The translations under genes and the position numbers were made by a program. Below, piece after piece: positions 22,101 through 32,371 of a DNA stretch of 64,000 nt (positions within the stretch are counted from its first letter, which is position 1; every line of letters begins with the position of its first letter). Source of the stretch: Diphasiastrum complanatum (lineage: Eukaryota > Streptophyta > Lycopodiopsida > Lycopodiales > Lycopodiaceae); contig MU831888.1 of NCBI GenBank assembly GCA_029204225.1, positions 1-64,000 on the forward strand, given 5' to 3'. The notes under the pieces were generated by a model. It saw only the letters and a list, made by a program, of their open reading frames with translations. It did no database searches and was not told the DNA's origin.

Positions 22101-23292
22101 TAGGGATGATCCACTTATCTATAGACCCCTACAAGAAGTGGACAACTCAAATGATAGAGCAATAGACATCAATATGTATAGTGTTCAATTTAGGTTTGGA
22201 CATTGTCTAAATTTTTCCTATAGAAGAGTACCTAATGAGGTCGTATAATTGAAGGAATGTCGATTTTGTTAAAAATTGAGCTGGTGGGCTCCTAATAGAC
22301 ATGTGAGACTAGGAAAAGGGTTTGTCCCAAGTATGAGCCACATTGAACATGTCTATAGGTGCCAAAGCCTCCTGACATACATTTTCCTAAACCCTGCTTT
22401 ATTCAAACTTTCACGACCATAAGTTGATGGTTACTCATCCTTTCTAAGGGCGTCTCTTTGATTGATGATGGTTGGAGTGATAGTAGGAGTCGCTCTATTT
22501 AGGGTGTTCTTGGTTATTCATGGGGTAAGACATACTTTGTGAAGGCCATAGATAATTCAAAAGGCGAAAAAAGTGCAGAGAGGCTTTGTACAATTTGGAC
22601 TAAATGTGTAAAATTGGTTGGACCACAAAACGTCATTCAATTCATTCAGGATGGCGAGACATCAAATAGACTAGCTGGAAGGCTTTTGACAGAGAGGTAT
22701 CCCCACATGTGGTTCACACCTTAAATGGCTCATGCTTGAATAATTTGCTGAAAGATATTGGGAAGTTGGAGTGGATGGCTCCTCTCATAGAGACTGGGAG
22801 AGAGATTGTCCCTTTTATTGTCCTCTCCATGTAGTTAACTGCCTATTTTTTGGATCCAAAATTTAAAGGAAATGATACAATGGTTTTACAAGGGTGGGAG
22901 GCTGGCTTGAAGAAGTTGGTTCTATATATAGAACAAAGAAGAGTGATTAGGAATCAACTCTCTTTCCATAGAAAGGAGAGATTGCTTGGCTTAGAGGATG
23001 CACATGTTGATAGGTTCCTTCATAGTTCAGCCATGTGGTGGGAGGATTATGGGGCAAATACACCATAGTTGCATAAGCTTGCAATTCGTGTCCTTGCCAT
23101 GGTGGGAGCTCATCTCCCTATGAGCAATTATGGAGTTCTTTTGGCAACATAGCCACTTTGAAGAGGAATTGCTTGGGAAGTGAAAAGGCCAATGACTTAG
23201 TTTTTGTAAATGCGAATTTACGTTTGCTAAAGCAATTAGAATCAAGCTTTAAGCCAAAGCCTTTCATTGGCTTTCATGATGAGATACTGTAG
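22101..23292 (+). pseudogene. hAT-superfamily transposase relic
   Basis: Plus frames contain the DUF659-type segment (IDDGWSDSRSRSI, YFVKAIDNSKGEKSAERL, GPQNVIQFIQDG, RLLTERYPHMWFTP). They end with the hAT C-terminal dimerisation region (SSSPYEQLWSSFGNIATLKR, then KANDLVFVNANLRLLKQLE, stop near 23292). Stops and at least two frameshifts break it. The tryptophan/cysteine pattern is eroded (CE replaced by YE). Terminal inverted repeats were not found. Its 5' half, up to 22691, is duplicated in inverse orientation at 36031-36720. Confidence 0.8.
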
Positions 23293-23732
23293 AGGGCTCT
23301 CAATCTTGATTCCTAAGATGTACTATGTACTTTCTCTGATGATTTTGAAAATGCAATATATGACTTTCACTTTCAATATTTCAAGCTCACTTTCAATTTT
23401 GTAGAGTGTTTCCATATTCTAGGTTAGAGGTTACACGTAAGGAAACAAATGATTGCATAACACATATTTGCACAAAATGAGCCATGAACGATGGTTACAA
23501 TCAATGGAACAAAGCAAATCATTCACCAAGTGTCAAATATGGAGACGGACCTTTTAAAGAATAGACAAATCATGTATAATATGGCTTGCTCATATGTATA
23601 AACTTTTGTGCTCTGCCAAGTATTTGAAAGCTACTTCCAAGCATAATAATATCTACATCTACATGATATTATTTCACAACTTCAGGTTGTAATTTGTAGA
23701 TGAAGATAATCTATGTTTTGAAGCAAAGAATA
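23293..23732. other. Intergenic stretch without a recognised gene
   Basis: AT-rich sequence downstream of the hAT stop; I see no coding or repeat structure. Confidence 0.5.
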
Positions 23733-24006
23733 CTTAGAATTTGCTTTGCACAGGAACACACATCATGCTACACAGTAACACAGACCGAAAACATTTTCCA
23801 TAGCAAGATCACATAGCAACTGTATTTCACAAAATGAAATTACACTGTACATATAGTTGTTCACTCAAGCAACCCATGCATGACCCAAGTTGCCGTTGGC
23901 GGGACGCGTGTCCCGTCGACTTGCCTCGTGGCGAGGCCAATTGATCCTTATCAACTGATAGGACCCACGGTACAGTAGCACAGTGATTCTACTTTAATTC
24001 TAACTC
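23733..24006 (-). repeat. Copia LTR, minus orientation (3' LTR)
   Basis: 274 bp, inverted relative to 25181-25454, about 90% alike by eye. Ends resemble AGTTAGAATT and AATTCTAAGT, matching the common copia terminal pair TGTTAGAATT/AATTCTAACA. A purine tract (AAGGAAGAGAG on the minus strand) adjoins at 24007-24019, so this is a 3' LTR whose body lay to the right. Confidence 0.7.
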
Positions 24007-24670
24007 TCTTCCTTAAAGTAGAGTCTACTTTTTATACAATTCTGTTCTGTACATGGGATCACGATGACCAGTTTTGTAGGTGCTCATTATAGTATATTCA
24101 CCCTGCCTGTCAGAGGATGACTTCAAGGCTTCAAAAGCTTTGTTGTTTATGAATAAGCACTTGCCAATGGAACAATTAACTCCGTTACAAGGCAAGCCTT
24201 GTTGAACAAAGTCAGATTTGCAATGCAGCACAGTTGCTCAATTTTCAAGATCCTAAGGCTGTAACCGAATTTAAGGAAGCTAATCTACTTGAAAATTCAT
24301 TTTATACGTCAATTTTGATGAGATGTCGGAAGTACCGTTACAACTTGCTTGTTACATTATCTAATATGTGCATTGTGTTTAAACTTTCAAGAATCAAGTT
24401 TGAACATTAGTCTTTAAACTTTGAAGTTCTATCTATTTAATTTTATGGTTTGGACTCTGGACTCTAGACTCAATAGCTCCACTAAGTAGTAAGTGCTAAG
24501 TTTTAGTTATTGCTTTCTAATCAATAAATTAATGTAACTACTACTTACTAATTACAAACGAGTCATGATTCATGAAGTTAGAAGTATCAAGTTAATAACA
24601 ACTTACAAGATGGATTTTGACAGGTCACAAGTGGCATTTTCTTTGAGAGGTTTTGACTCTTGAAAGTTGA

Positions 24671-24737
<67 letters not shown>

Positions 24738-25180
24738 TAGCATAATGCATAGGCTTTAGTACTTCAAATTTAATTCATGACTATTTTTAGAGACTTCTAA
24801 TGTTGTAATCTTGGATTCATCATCTAAAACCTTCAACTCAACTAGAAATGAAGGCCAGCTTCATAGACATTTAGATCTAAATTAAGGTTCAATATTATAG
24901 AATATACCTAATATGTATTCAAACCTTGGAACTTCCAATACAAATTGAAAAATCCACTTTGTGGTTCTTAAAGCATCATATTAGGTGATTGAAAATGCTT
25001 GAAATCAAATTGACTGATGCTTATATGTAGTTACCCCTTTAATTTTAGCAACAACTATAAACTACAAAGTAAACAATAACAATTATCTTTCTGGTTATAA
25101 TTTCTTATTCATCTAGATGCGAGAATTTAAAAAATTCAAAATGTTTGAATAGTTCAATAAAGACGAAGCAAAAGGAATTC
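24007..25180 (-). other. Spacer between inverted copia LTRs, with (GA)n microsatellite
   Basis: A minus frame at 24231-24025 (68 codons) has no recognisable domain. The rest is AT-rich. 24676-24733 is an uninterrupted GA repeat. No RNase H or integrase block is visible, so the body of the minus-strand element is mostly gone. Confidence 0.5.
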
Positions 25181-25454
25181 TAGTTAGAATTAAAGTAGAA
25201 TCATTGTGCTACTGTACTGTGGGTCCTATCAGTTGATAAGGATCAGTTGGCCTCGCCACGAGGCAAGTTGATGAGACACGCGTCCCGCCAACGGCAACCT
25301 GGGTCATGCACAGGTTGCCTGAGTGAACAACTATATGTACAGTGTAATTTCATTTTGTGAAATACAGTTGCTATGTGAGCTTGCTATAGAGAGTGTTTTC
25401 TGTCTGTGTTACTGCGTAGCATGATCTGTGTTCCTTTGCAAAGCAAATTCTAAG
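25181..25454 (+). repeat. Copia 5' LTR, plus orientation
   Basis: 274 bp, followed directly by a primer site (TGGTATTAGAGC, 25455-25466; one mismatch to initiator tRNA-Met). Inverted partner of 23733-24006. Identified as a 5' LTR by the adjacent primer site and the plus-strand copia pol fragment that follows. Confidence 0.75.
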
Positions 25455-25466
25455 TTGGTATTAGAG
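25455..25466 (+). other. Primer-binding site, initiator tRNA-Met type
   Basis: TGGTATTAGAGC abutting the LTR at 25454. Confidence 0.75.
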
Positions 25467-25611
25467 CCGTACAGGGAGTGTACATAGTACAACGTCGTCG
25501 TTGAAGAGAGCTTCGGGAGAATAGTCTTCTAAGAGTTCGAGGTTTATGGTGGGTTGAAAAACGTAAAGTCACGGATCTTTCTCTGTACTTGACGGAATTG
25601 AACACTGTAAA

Positions 25612-27115
25612 GTGCTACCTAGCACAGTATGGAAGAGTCCAAGTGATTGCCAGGAGGGCAGGGTCAGACATGGAGTAAAAGCTATCAAGTGTATATTCCT
25701 AGGATATGATGATCGTGTGAAGGGGTATAGATGTTTTGATCTAGTGGAAAACAAAATCCATGTAAGCCGTGATGTTATCTTTGATGAATCCAAGATGTAT
25801 GAAGACGAGGATGCTGAGATAATAGATACATCCAGTGGGAAAGATGGTATAGTGAGGATACCTCCTGATGATGATCCATTCATTGACCTTCCAAGTGATG
25901 AAAAAGATGATACATCTCAAGATACTACTACTCAACCCCAAGAAACAGGTTGGAGAGGTAGAGATAAACCTTTTGGTGCAAGAAGGATTGAAGTTGCAGG
26001 CGATAAATCCAAGGAGAAGGATGTACCATGGGATACATTTTCACTAGGAAGCCGATCACCTGACAAGAAGCTCCCTAAGTGGTTTGAGAGATTGTTGGAG
26101 AGCCACGATATGGATGACTTTCTAGGATCATCTAGCCAGGGAGAGCTACGAAGATCAACAAGAGAGAAGACATAACCTGAAAGGTATGAAGCAAATTATG
26201 CTCTCTTATCTAGCATTATTCAAAGCAAAGAACCTTCGACTTATGGTGAAGCGAAGGATGATGACATTCTGGTCAAGGCCATAGGAGAGGAGATGGAGTC
26301 AATTGCTAAGCGTAGCACATGGGATTTGGTAGAACCACCAGTTGGGAAAAAACCCATTGGATGCAAATGGGTATATAGGACTAAGTATCATGCAGATGGT
26401 AGTATAGCAAAGCACAAGGCAAGATTGGTGATCAAAGGGTATGCACAAAGTCAAGGCATTGACTGTGAGGAGACCTTTGTGCCGGTACATAAGTGGAATA
26501 CCCTACGTCTACTTGCTGCTTTAGCTTCACATTTTGCATCAAATGGATGTGAAATCTGCTTTTCTAAATGGTGAGTTAGAAGAAGAGGTGTTCATGGATC
26601 AACTGAAGGCTTTGTAACGAAGGGACAGGAAAATAAAGTATGTCGCTTGAAGAAAGCGCTTTATGGTCTTAAACAGGCAGCACGTGCATGGTATAGCAGG
26701 ATTGATGCCTACTTTCGTTCAAAGGGGATGGTGAGAACACATTCTGATCCAAATCTATATGTCTTATGCTTTGATGGTATGGTTGCTTTGATTGCTCTTT
26801 TTGTTGATGACTTGATTATTACGGGAAATAATCAAGAGATGATAGATATGATCAAGAAAGATCTCATGGAACAACAATTCGAGATGACAGATCTCAGCTT
26901 GATGCATTATTGCCTTGGAGTAGAGGTGTGGCAAAAAGGACACAAAGTGGGTTGAACACAGGTGAAGTATATCAAAGAGTTGTTGCACAGGTTTCGGTTG
27001 CAAGATTGCAAACCAGTGAATACTCCCATTGAACTAGGTAAAAAGCTTTCTAAGCTTGATGAGTCACAGCCATTTGATGCTACACTGTATAGGTAGTTAG
27101 TAGGGAGCTTGATTT
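25612..27115 (+). pseudogene. Ty1/copia integrase tail and reverse transcriptase, internally deleted element
   Basis: Starts in the integrase C-terminus (KCIFLGYDDRVKGYRCFD, VSRDVIFDES), passes an acidic linker, and enters RT: WVYRTKYHADGSIAKHKARL, QMDVKSAFLNGELEEEVFMD, KKALYGLKQAARAWYSRID and LFVDDLIITGNNQEM (catalytic FVDD), ending LVGSLIYLTTTRDY. There are stops at about 26173, a frame change at 26540-26650, and a TGA at 26953. Gag, protease and the integrase core (expected between 25467 and 25611) are missing, so about 2.5 kb has been deleted. Confidence 0.88.
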
Positions 27116-27199
27116 ACCTTACCACGACTAGAGACTATTAACAAGTTGTTATAAGCATAATTTTTTGTCCTGGAAACACTATAAAGCTTGGAGAATATC

Positions 27200-27720
27200 T
27201 CTGGATGTCTAGATCAAAGAAAAAGTCAAGAGAGATAATCTTTTGTTTTAGGAGCCATCAAGTCATGCATTTCTTGCTAAAGACTATAAGAAATTTAAAA
27301 AAAAAGATGAATTTCTCTTATAGTGCATGTCACGATGTTGATTTCACAATTTAAACTGATGGAAGCAAAGGCAAGAAGCATGGTGCATAAAACTATTGTG
27401 GCAAGGAATGCCATTAGGACAAATTTTACTACAAACAAAACTTTGATATTAAGAACGGCAAGCTTTAGGATAAGGAGATCGACAACTTTGCTAAGAGAAT
27501 AAGTGTGACGGTATAAACAACACAGTGAACTTTTTCTAGCTTCTTTGGATTAGAAACATGATGGTTAGTTGATAGACTTTGCATCCACCCAAACATATGA
27601 CATCTCATAGAGTGACCATTTTCTACCTTTGAGGATGTGATTCATGAGCAAAGACAAGTACGTTTATGATGGCAATAAAATTTCCAATTCATAAAATTGT
27701 TTCCGTTGTGATTGATACAC
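27200..27720 (+). pseudogene. Ty1/copia gag zinc knuckle and protease relic
   Basis: Plus frames with many stops read NYCGKECH...DKFYYKQNF (CCHC-like, first Cys lost) and LIDFASTQTYDIS...DHFLPL (copia protease block, DSG decayed to DFA). Order and spacing fit a copia gag-protease junction. It lies downstream of an RT, so it belongs to a different copy from 25612-27115. Confidence 0.5.
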
Positions 27721-27726
27721 CACGGC

Positions 27727-27862
27727 TGCCGTGAAGGCTTTGGTGTCTGAAGATCACTCGTTCTTGCTTAATGTGGAATGCATTAATTCATAGCATGCAT
27801 TAGTCTTCTGCTGTAGATATTATTTTTGTTAACAATTTATACATTGAATTTGCTTGGGTTAA
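27727..27862 (+). repeat. Inverted repeat, left arm
   Basis: About 136 bp, from GCTTTGGTGTCTGAAGAT to GCTTGGGTTAAAGT, about 90% identical to the reverse complement of 37621-37757. The pair brackets 9.76 kb containing the TPD1-like gene and later insertions. Its class is unknown; it may be a dispersed repeat rather than a transposon end. Confidence 0.7.
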
Positions 27863-28147
27863 AGTGCCTACCACGTGGCTTAGATCAACCTTGTGATAAG
27901 CTGAAGAAGATGACGTATGGCGCATATGGCGATGCTTTTAGAGTGGCATTCATTATTAAACATTATCTAATTGGCGTGGCCTTCCCTCACTCTTTTCTTT
28001 TTAAGCAGCAGCAGCTGAAGCCGCCTTCGTTCTTTGGCAACGCTCGTGAGCTTGTTCTTACATACTCTAATCCTCTCTTTGCATGATAGTAGAGTTGCAT
28101 CTGTGCTGTCACAGTCGATCACCGAATCCATCGATCTTGCTTATAAC
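27863..28147 (+). promoter_or_regulatory. Putative promoter and 5' leader of the TPD1-like gene
   Basis: GC is higher than in the surrounding repeats, and it contains a CAGCAGCAGCTGAAG run and a pyrimidine-rich stretch (27985-28005) typical of plant 5' leaders. An in-frame upstream ATG exists at 28034, but the start at 28148 gives a proper signal peptide. No clear TATA box was found. Confidence 0.3.
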
Positions 28148-29123
28148 ATGCGGAACTCGGGTATGCATTTAGCAGCGTGTGCTGCTGTTCTCGTCATCTT
28201 TCTGTGCTTGTCTAATACTGCCTCTCCAGCCGTTGATACTATGCCTGGTATGCGCTTTTCGCTATTTATATATTAAAATCTACGTGGTCATGCTTGTTGT
28301 TGGTATTTGTTTCACGATTCCTCTGAGCTGTTCATATGGAAATTTTTTAAGTTGTGTATTGTTTCCGACTTTGAATTTAGCTTCGGCGTGATATACAGAT
28401 TTTGCTGTTGTAATAGTTGGAGCTCATTAACATGCCTGCTGTGCAGTTGGACATGGGAATAATTTTTGTGTCTGCTTTCATTGATAATGCCAACGTGACG
28501 TAGTTGATAAATTTGTTGCTGTCATCATCATATTGGTACCCCTATCTGTCATTTCCGAACAGGGTTTTGCAGGTAGGCAAGCTCCGATAGGAAACATCTT
28601 CAACTCAACTTCTGACGACGCGATACACAGCAAAGATGCAAGTCACTCGGCGCGTCACACATCAGGGAACCGCCTTATTCGATCCAAACCTCACATAAAT
28701 TCAACAGTCGCAAAGCATATCACGTGGGTGCTTGATATTCCCGATATAGTGATATATTTTGAGAGTGAGCTCTAATCCATGCGTTTGAGTATAAGCTCCT
28801 CTTTACTGCAACCTACAGGTCACTACGTATGTTGGGGAAAAGATATTAGAATCTCTCAGCACTATTTAGGCTTTAGTGCAGATGGGATCCCTGAATTTGC
28901 ACTGGAGATAGTGAATACTTGCCGCTCAAAGAAGACTATGCGGCCGTATAATGTTCATGTTTATTGCGGCCAATTCGCATCATACAAGCTGGTGGATCCC
29001 AAAATTTTCCGTCGCTGCAGTACCGACGATTGCCTCGTCTTAGATGGTAAACCTCTTCGACGATTTCGAATTATTCGTATTGTTTATGCAAACGAGTACA
29101 TGTATAGTATACGGCTTATCTAA
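28148..29123 (+). CDS. TPD1-like secreted cysteine-rich protein (3 predicted exons)
   Basis: Exon 1 (28148-28247) encodes a signal peptide (MRNSGMHLAACAAVLVIFLC, likely cut near NTASPA). Exon 2 (28573-28764) is a polar linker. Exon 3 (28819-29123) is the TPD1 domain: CWGKDIRISQ, EIVNTCRSKK, VHVYCGQFASYKLVDPKIFR, DDCLVLDGKPL and IVYANEYMYS. Splice sites: GTATGC donor after 28247, GCAG acceptor at 28572, GTGAGC donor after 28764, ACAG acceptor at 28818. All are in phase, giving 198 residues. The second intron would be only 54 nt, unusually short. In angiosperms TPD1 is the ligand of the receptor kinase EMS1/EXS in anther tapetum specification. The expected final Cys seems missing. The domain call is strong; function is by family. 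Confidence 0.8.
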
Positions 29124-29539
29124 ACGTGAAGCCGTAACTGGAGGAATGGTAAATCTAGCTAGCAACATCCTAAGCTCGTTTGCATAGAATTACCTCATCT
29201 GAGTTTCAGAGTTGCGTAATCCGTATATGTGTGTACATATCTGAAAAGTTGGGACCGACTGCTTTTGCGGGGCGCTTTCATATATATATGTATATACCTA
29301 AAAAGATCTTATATATATGGTCGCATGCGCAAGGCTTTAGATAGCTGAATGGAATCGATTTTTTGCATATGTATGATTTATAAAAGGACATACTCATACT
29401 ATTCCTTAGAATATAAGTTTAAAGTCACTTTCTAAAATTATAAGGGTATGTGTGAACAAAAACTCATGGCTTTATTGCAGGAACATGGCTTTATCCCATA
29501 AATCCAGCAGCCTTTGATACTCATGTTTTTCATTCAAGA

Positions 29540-29998
29540 AATTTGTGTCAATGCCTTTGTTTTTCAGCAATACTGGGCTAAATAGACATGGCTCTCAATT
29601 TTGGCCCACAATCCATTCCCCATCCCTTTATCTTCCTAATGTTTTATGTCATTGTTGCAGATTTTTTCTTGACTAGTATTTGTTTCTCCTCAACTTGCAA
29701 GTTCTAGACATTTTTGACCTCAATTTCTTGCTTTGAACTCTCTGAAATTAGATGTTGTAAATGCCTAGGTGACTCACGATTTTTCTCTGATTTCCAAGAA
29801 CGTCTTTGCAACATACCTTGGTATTATATATTCATATAAAAAGTGAGTTTCTTTAGTGGGAACCGAAATTGGGATTTCAAATCAACCATAAAAAATCTTT
29901 AAGGCTAGTTCACATTTGATTCACACTGATAGTCTATTTGTGCATGGACTGGATATTTTCATCTGCGAAAATGTATTTTTTCATAGAAAGAGCAAACA
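29540..29998 (+). pseudogene. Ty1/copia RNase H remnant fused to chromovirus end (element B)
   Basis: Reverse complement of 9596-10010, about 90% alike by eye, with the same copia-to-gypsy junction just before the GPY/F block. 29124-29539 upstream (after the TPD1-like stop) is the gene 3' flank plus AT-rich sequence without recognisable features. Confidence 0.5.
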
Positions 29999-30358
29999 TA
30001 TAGAAATTGTGAACCGTTTCAGATTATAAAGAAAATTGGTTCTTTAGTTGACGAACTATGTCTTCAAAACAAGACTATAGCTCACCATGTGTTTCATGTA
30101 AGCCGCCTAAAAGTAAGTTTACATGAAGGTGACATAGTTGGTTCAGAGGAAGATCTTACCCATTTGGATGTCCTATTGCTTAGTGTTCCTTTGGAACCTA
30201 AAAAAGTACTCAGAACTAGAGATAAACAATTGAAAAATTGTTCTCTCTGAGTGCTTGATCAGGTGGAAGGGATGGACTAAGGATGATGATTGGTGGGAGC
30301 CGATCAAAAGCATAAAGAAGAATTTCCCTAGGTTTCACTTCTAGAGATAGAAGTGGTT
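29999..30358 (+). pseudogene. Chromovirus integrase C-terminus and chromodomain (element B)
   Basis: Reads EPFQIIKKIGSLVDELCLQN and HHVFHVSRLKVSLHEGD (GPY/F module), then EPKKVLRTRDKQLKN and, after a frame break, IRWKGWTKDDDWWEPIKSIK, a clear chromodomain core with its aromatic and acidic residues. Inverted partner of 9218-9595. Confidence 0.75.
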
Positions 30359-30371
30359 CAAGGGGGAAGAA
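30359..30371 (+). other. Polypurine tract of element B
   Basis: CAAGGGGGAAGAA immediately before the LTR start TGTTATGTCC at 30372. Confidence 0.7.
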
Positions 30372-30810
30372 TGTTATGTCCATGTCTTGTACAGGAGCAT
30401 CAGAATAATTCATGACGTGGATAGCCGGTCACTCAAGTTGTATGTGGTTGTTAGTTATGCTACGTCATTTCGGACGTGGTCATATCAAGTAATCAATAAT
30501 CATATGAGGGCCCAGACCTATAATTGGACATAGGATCACATGCATGGTGAATGACTGCCTTAATGCAAGAATAGGAGGTCAATATCTCAATACAGGTTAC
30601 ATGGGGATCCTAAGGAATATTCTCTCTCTCTTGGAGAAATATATCCTATGAAAACTTGCCCATAAACCCCATTGTGAATTCAGTTTCTTGAATCAGTTTC
30701 CCCTCTCCTCTCTTGTGTTCTTCACTATGGCTTAGGCTATTGACTAGCCTGTCCATATTGGTTGGGTGGTTCATGCTCCACAGGTGTCCTTTTGGTTTGC
30801 ATGTGATAGG
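30372..30810 (+). repeat. Chromovirus LTR of element B, first part
   Basis: Homologous (inverted) to 9203-8750. It stops at 30810 because a copia element inserted here; it resumes at 35889 and, after a second interruption, at 37288. The last 5 bp (ATAGG) are the copia target duplication. Confidence 0.75.
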
Positions 30811-31630
30811 TGTGAGAAATTGGCAAAAATCTAGCTTGGTATTTTTTATGATAGAAGTTTGTAAGTGAATCTCACATGTGTGGAGGATGTTCCCACGTGT
30901 GGAGAATTGTAAAGTAGATCAAAATGTTTGATATAGGGGTCTCATAGAATTTCATAGTCAAGCATTTAGGTGTAGGATGTTGATAGGGTCAAATTTGGCA
31001 TAGATGGCAAATTATCCATTTCCACTTGTAATGCCAATATTGAGCCAAAATAGAGCCAAACTTGTGCCAATTAGAGTGTAGACAAGTGTCATGCTTTTGT
31101 TTGATGAAGCTTAAGAGGTCCAATAGGATTTAGAGGTGGAACCTTGAGAGGTCCAATAGAAAATTGAGGTGTGCTTGAATATAGTCCAATAGAATTTAGA
31201 GGTGCATGGATCAATGGTCCAATAGGATTAAGAGGTGGCAAAATGTGATCCAATCATAGTTAAGCATAGTGGTAGCTCATGAATCTATTAGTATCATTGT
31301 ACTCCTCCTTTTGGATCTAATTGATTTTGAGATTGAGTGGATTTTGAGTGTCATTGAATTTCTAGCTTTCTCTCTCTACTCGAGAGCTCATGATGGTTTT
31401 TCTCTCTCTACCCGAGGAGAGCAGCTTGTTTTTACTTAGAATACTTTTGGAACACTTCCCACACGTGTGAGTGAGAGTTGGAAGTGATTGAATGCATGTA
31501 GTAGTGTGTTTTTGCCATAGAATCAAAGATAGGTCTTGAATCTCAATCTAGTCTTGATCTTGGTGCATCTACACACCTTAGGAGATCACAAGTACATGCA
31601 GTGGACAATCCACACGTCCGAAATTCAACA
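30811..31630 (+). repeat. 5' LTR of the young copia element
   Basis: 820 bp, TGTGAGAAATTGG...GAAATTCAACA. Contains ACGTG palindromes (CCCACGTGTGG near 30891, CACACGTGTGAG near 31461), several GTCCAATAGGATTTAGAGG-like direct repeats (31105-31230), and two CTCTCTCTAC tracts (31367-31420). Preceded by ATAGG. Confidence 0.92.
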
Positions 31631-31642
31631 TGGTATCAGAGC
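31631..31642 (+). other. Primer-binding site, initiator tRNA-Met type
   Basis: TGGTATCAGAGC with no gap to the LTR. The leader from here to 32371 is homologous to 59929-59260 (reverse) of the second copia element. Confidence 0.92.
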
Positions 31643-32371
31643 CTACCTAAGGTTACCATGCATTTTGATCCATTTGAGTGAAAACTATTCATCAATCTTG
31701 AGCTAGAAATTGTCAAGGCCCATTTTCCTAGCTATCTTGTTCAATTTTGGATCAAAAGAGATCAAAAGGACATTGATTGGGTCTGACCTGGTACTGTAGA
31801 CACGTGTGAGGAACATCCAATTTCAGTTTGGGAGTTCTCTTTCATGTTTGATCCAAAAATCTTGCTAGATAGCTTGTTTTGAAGCTATTTTTGTCTAGTT
31901 TTTGATGCAATCAGTTTCATTCCATTTGGTTGAGCCAATCAAAAGTTATAAGCTTTTGAAGAGGGTTAGGTAGGGCACCTAGACCTGGGTGGACACATTT
32001 GGTTTGGTCAAAAGATTGCTTGTTTGATCCAAAATCACAGTTGAATGCTTACCAATCTTATCTATATGTGATCTAGGCACTGTTTTAAGATCTTAGCCAT
32101 TTTGTTTCATGCAATATCATTGTATTTTAGTCAAATTTGGTTTCTTAGTGTATTTCACACGTGCTAAGAGTGTTTGATCCTAACTTTGCCCATACTCCAT
32201 CATTTGATGTGAAGTAGATCTAGTTTTGGAGAGATTGAGATAGCTAGTGAGAATCATCTCACAGTTTGTTGCAAGATCTTGCATAGGAGATGGTAGCACA
32301 CCATTATTGGATCCTATAGTGAGAGAGAAGCAACATTTTTTGTTCATCACTTTTATTTATCTCCACTTTAC

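Noticed and set aside
24676-24733. (GA)n tract as a regulatory GAGA element
   Set aside because: A simple microsatellite between inverted LTRs, with no gene nearby.
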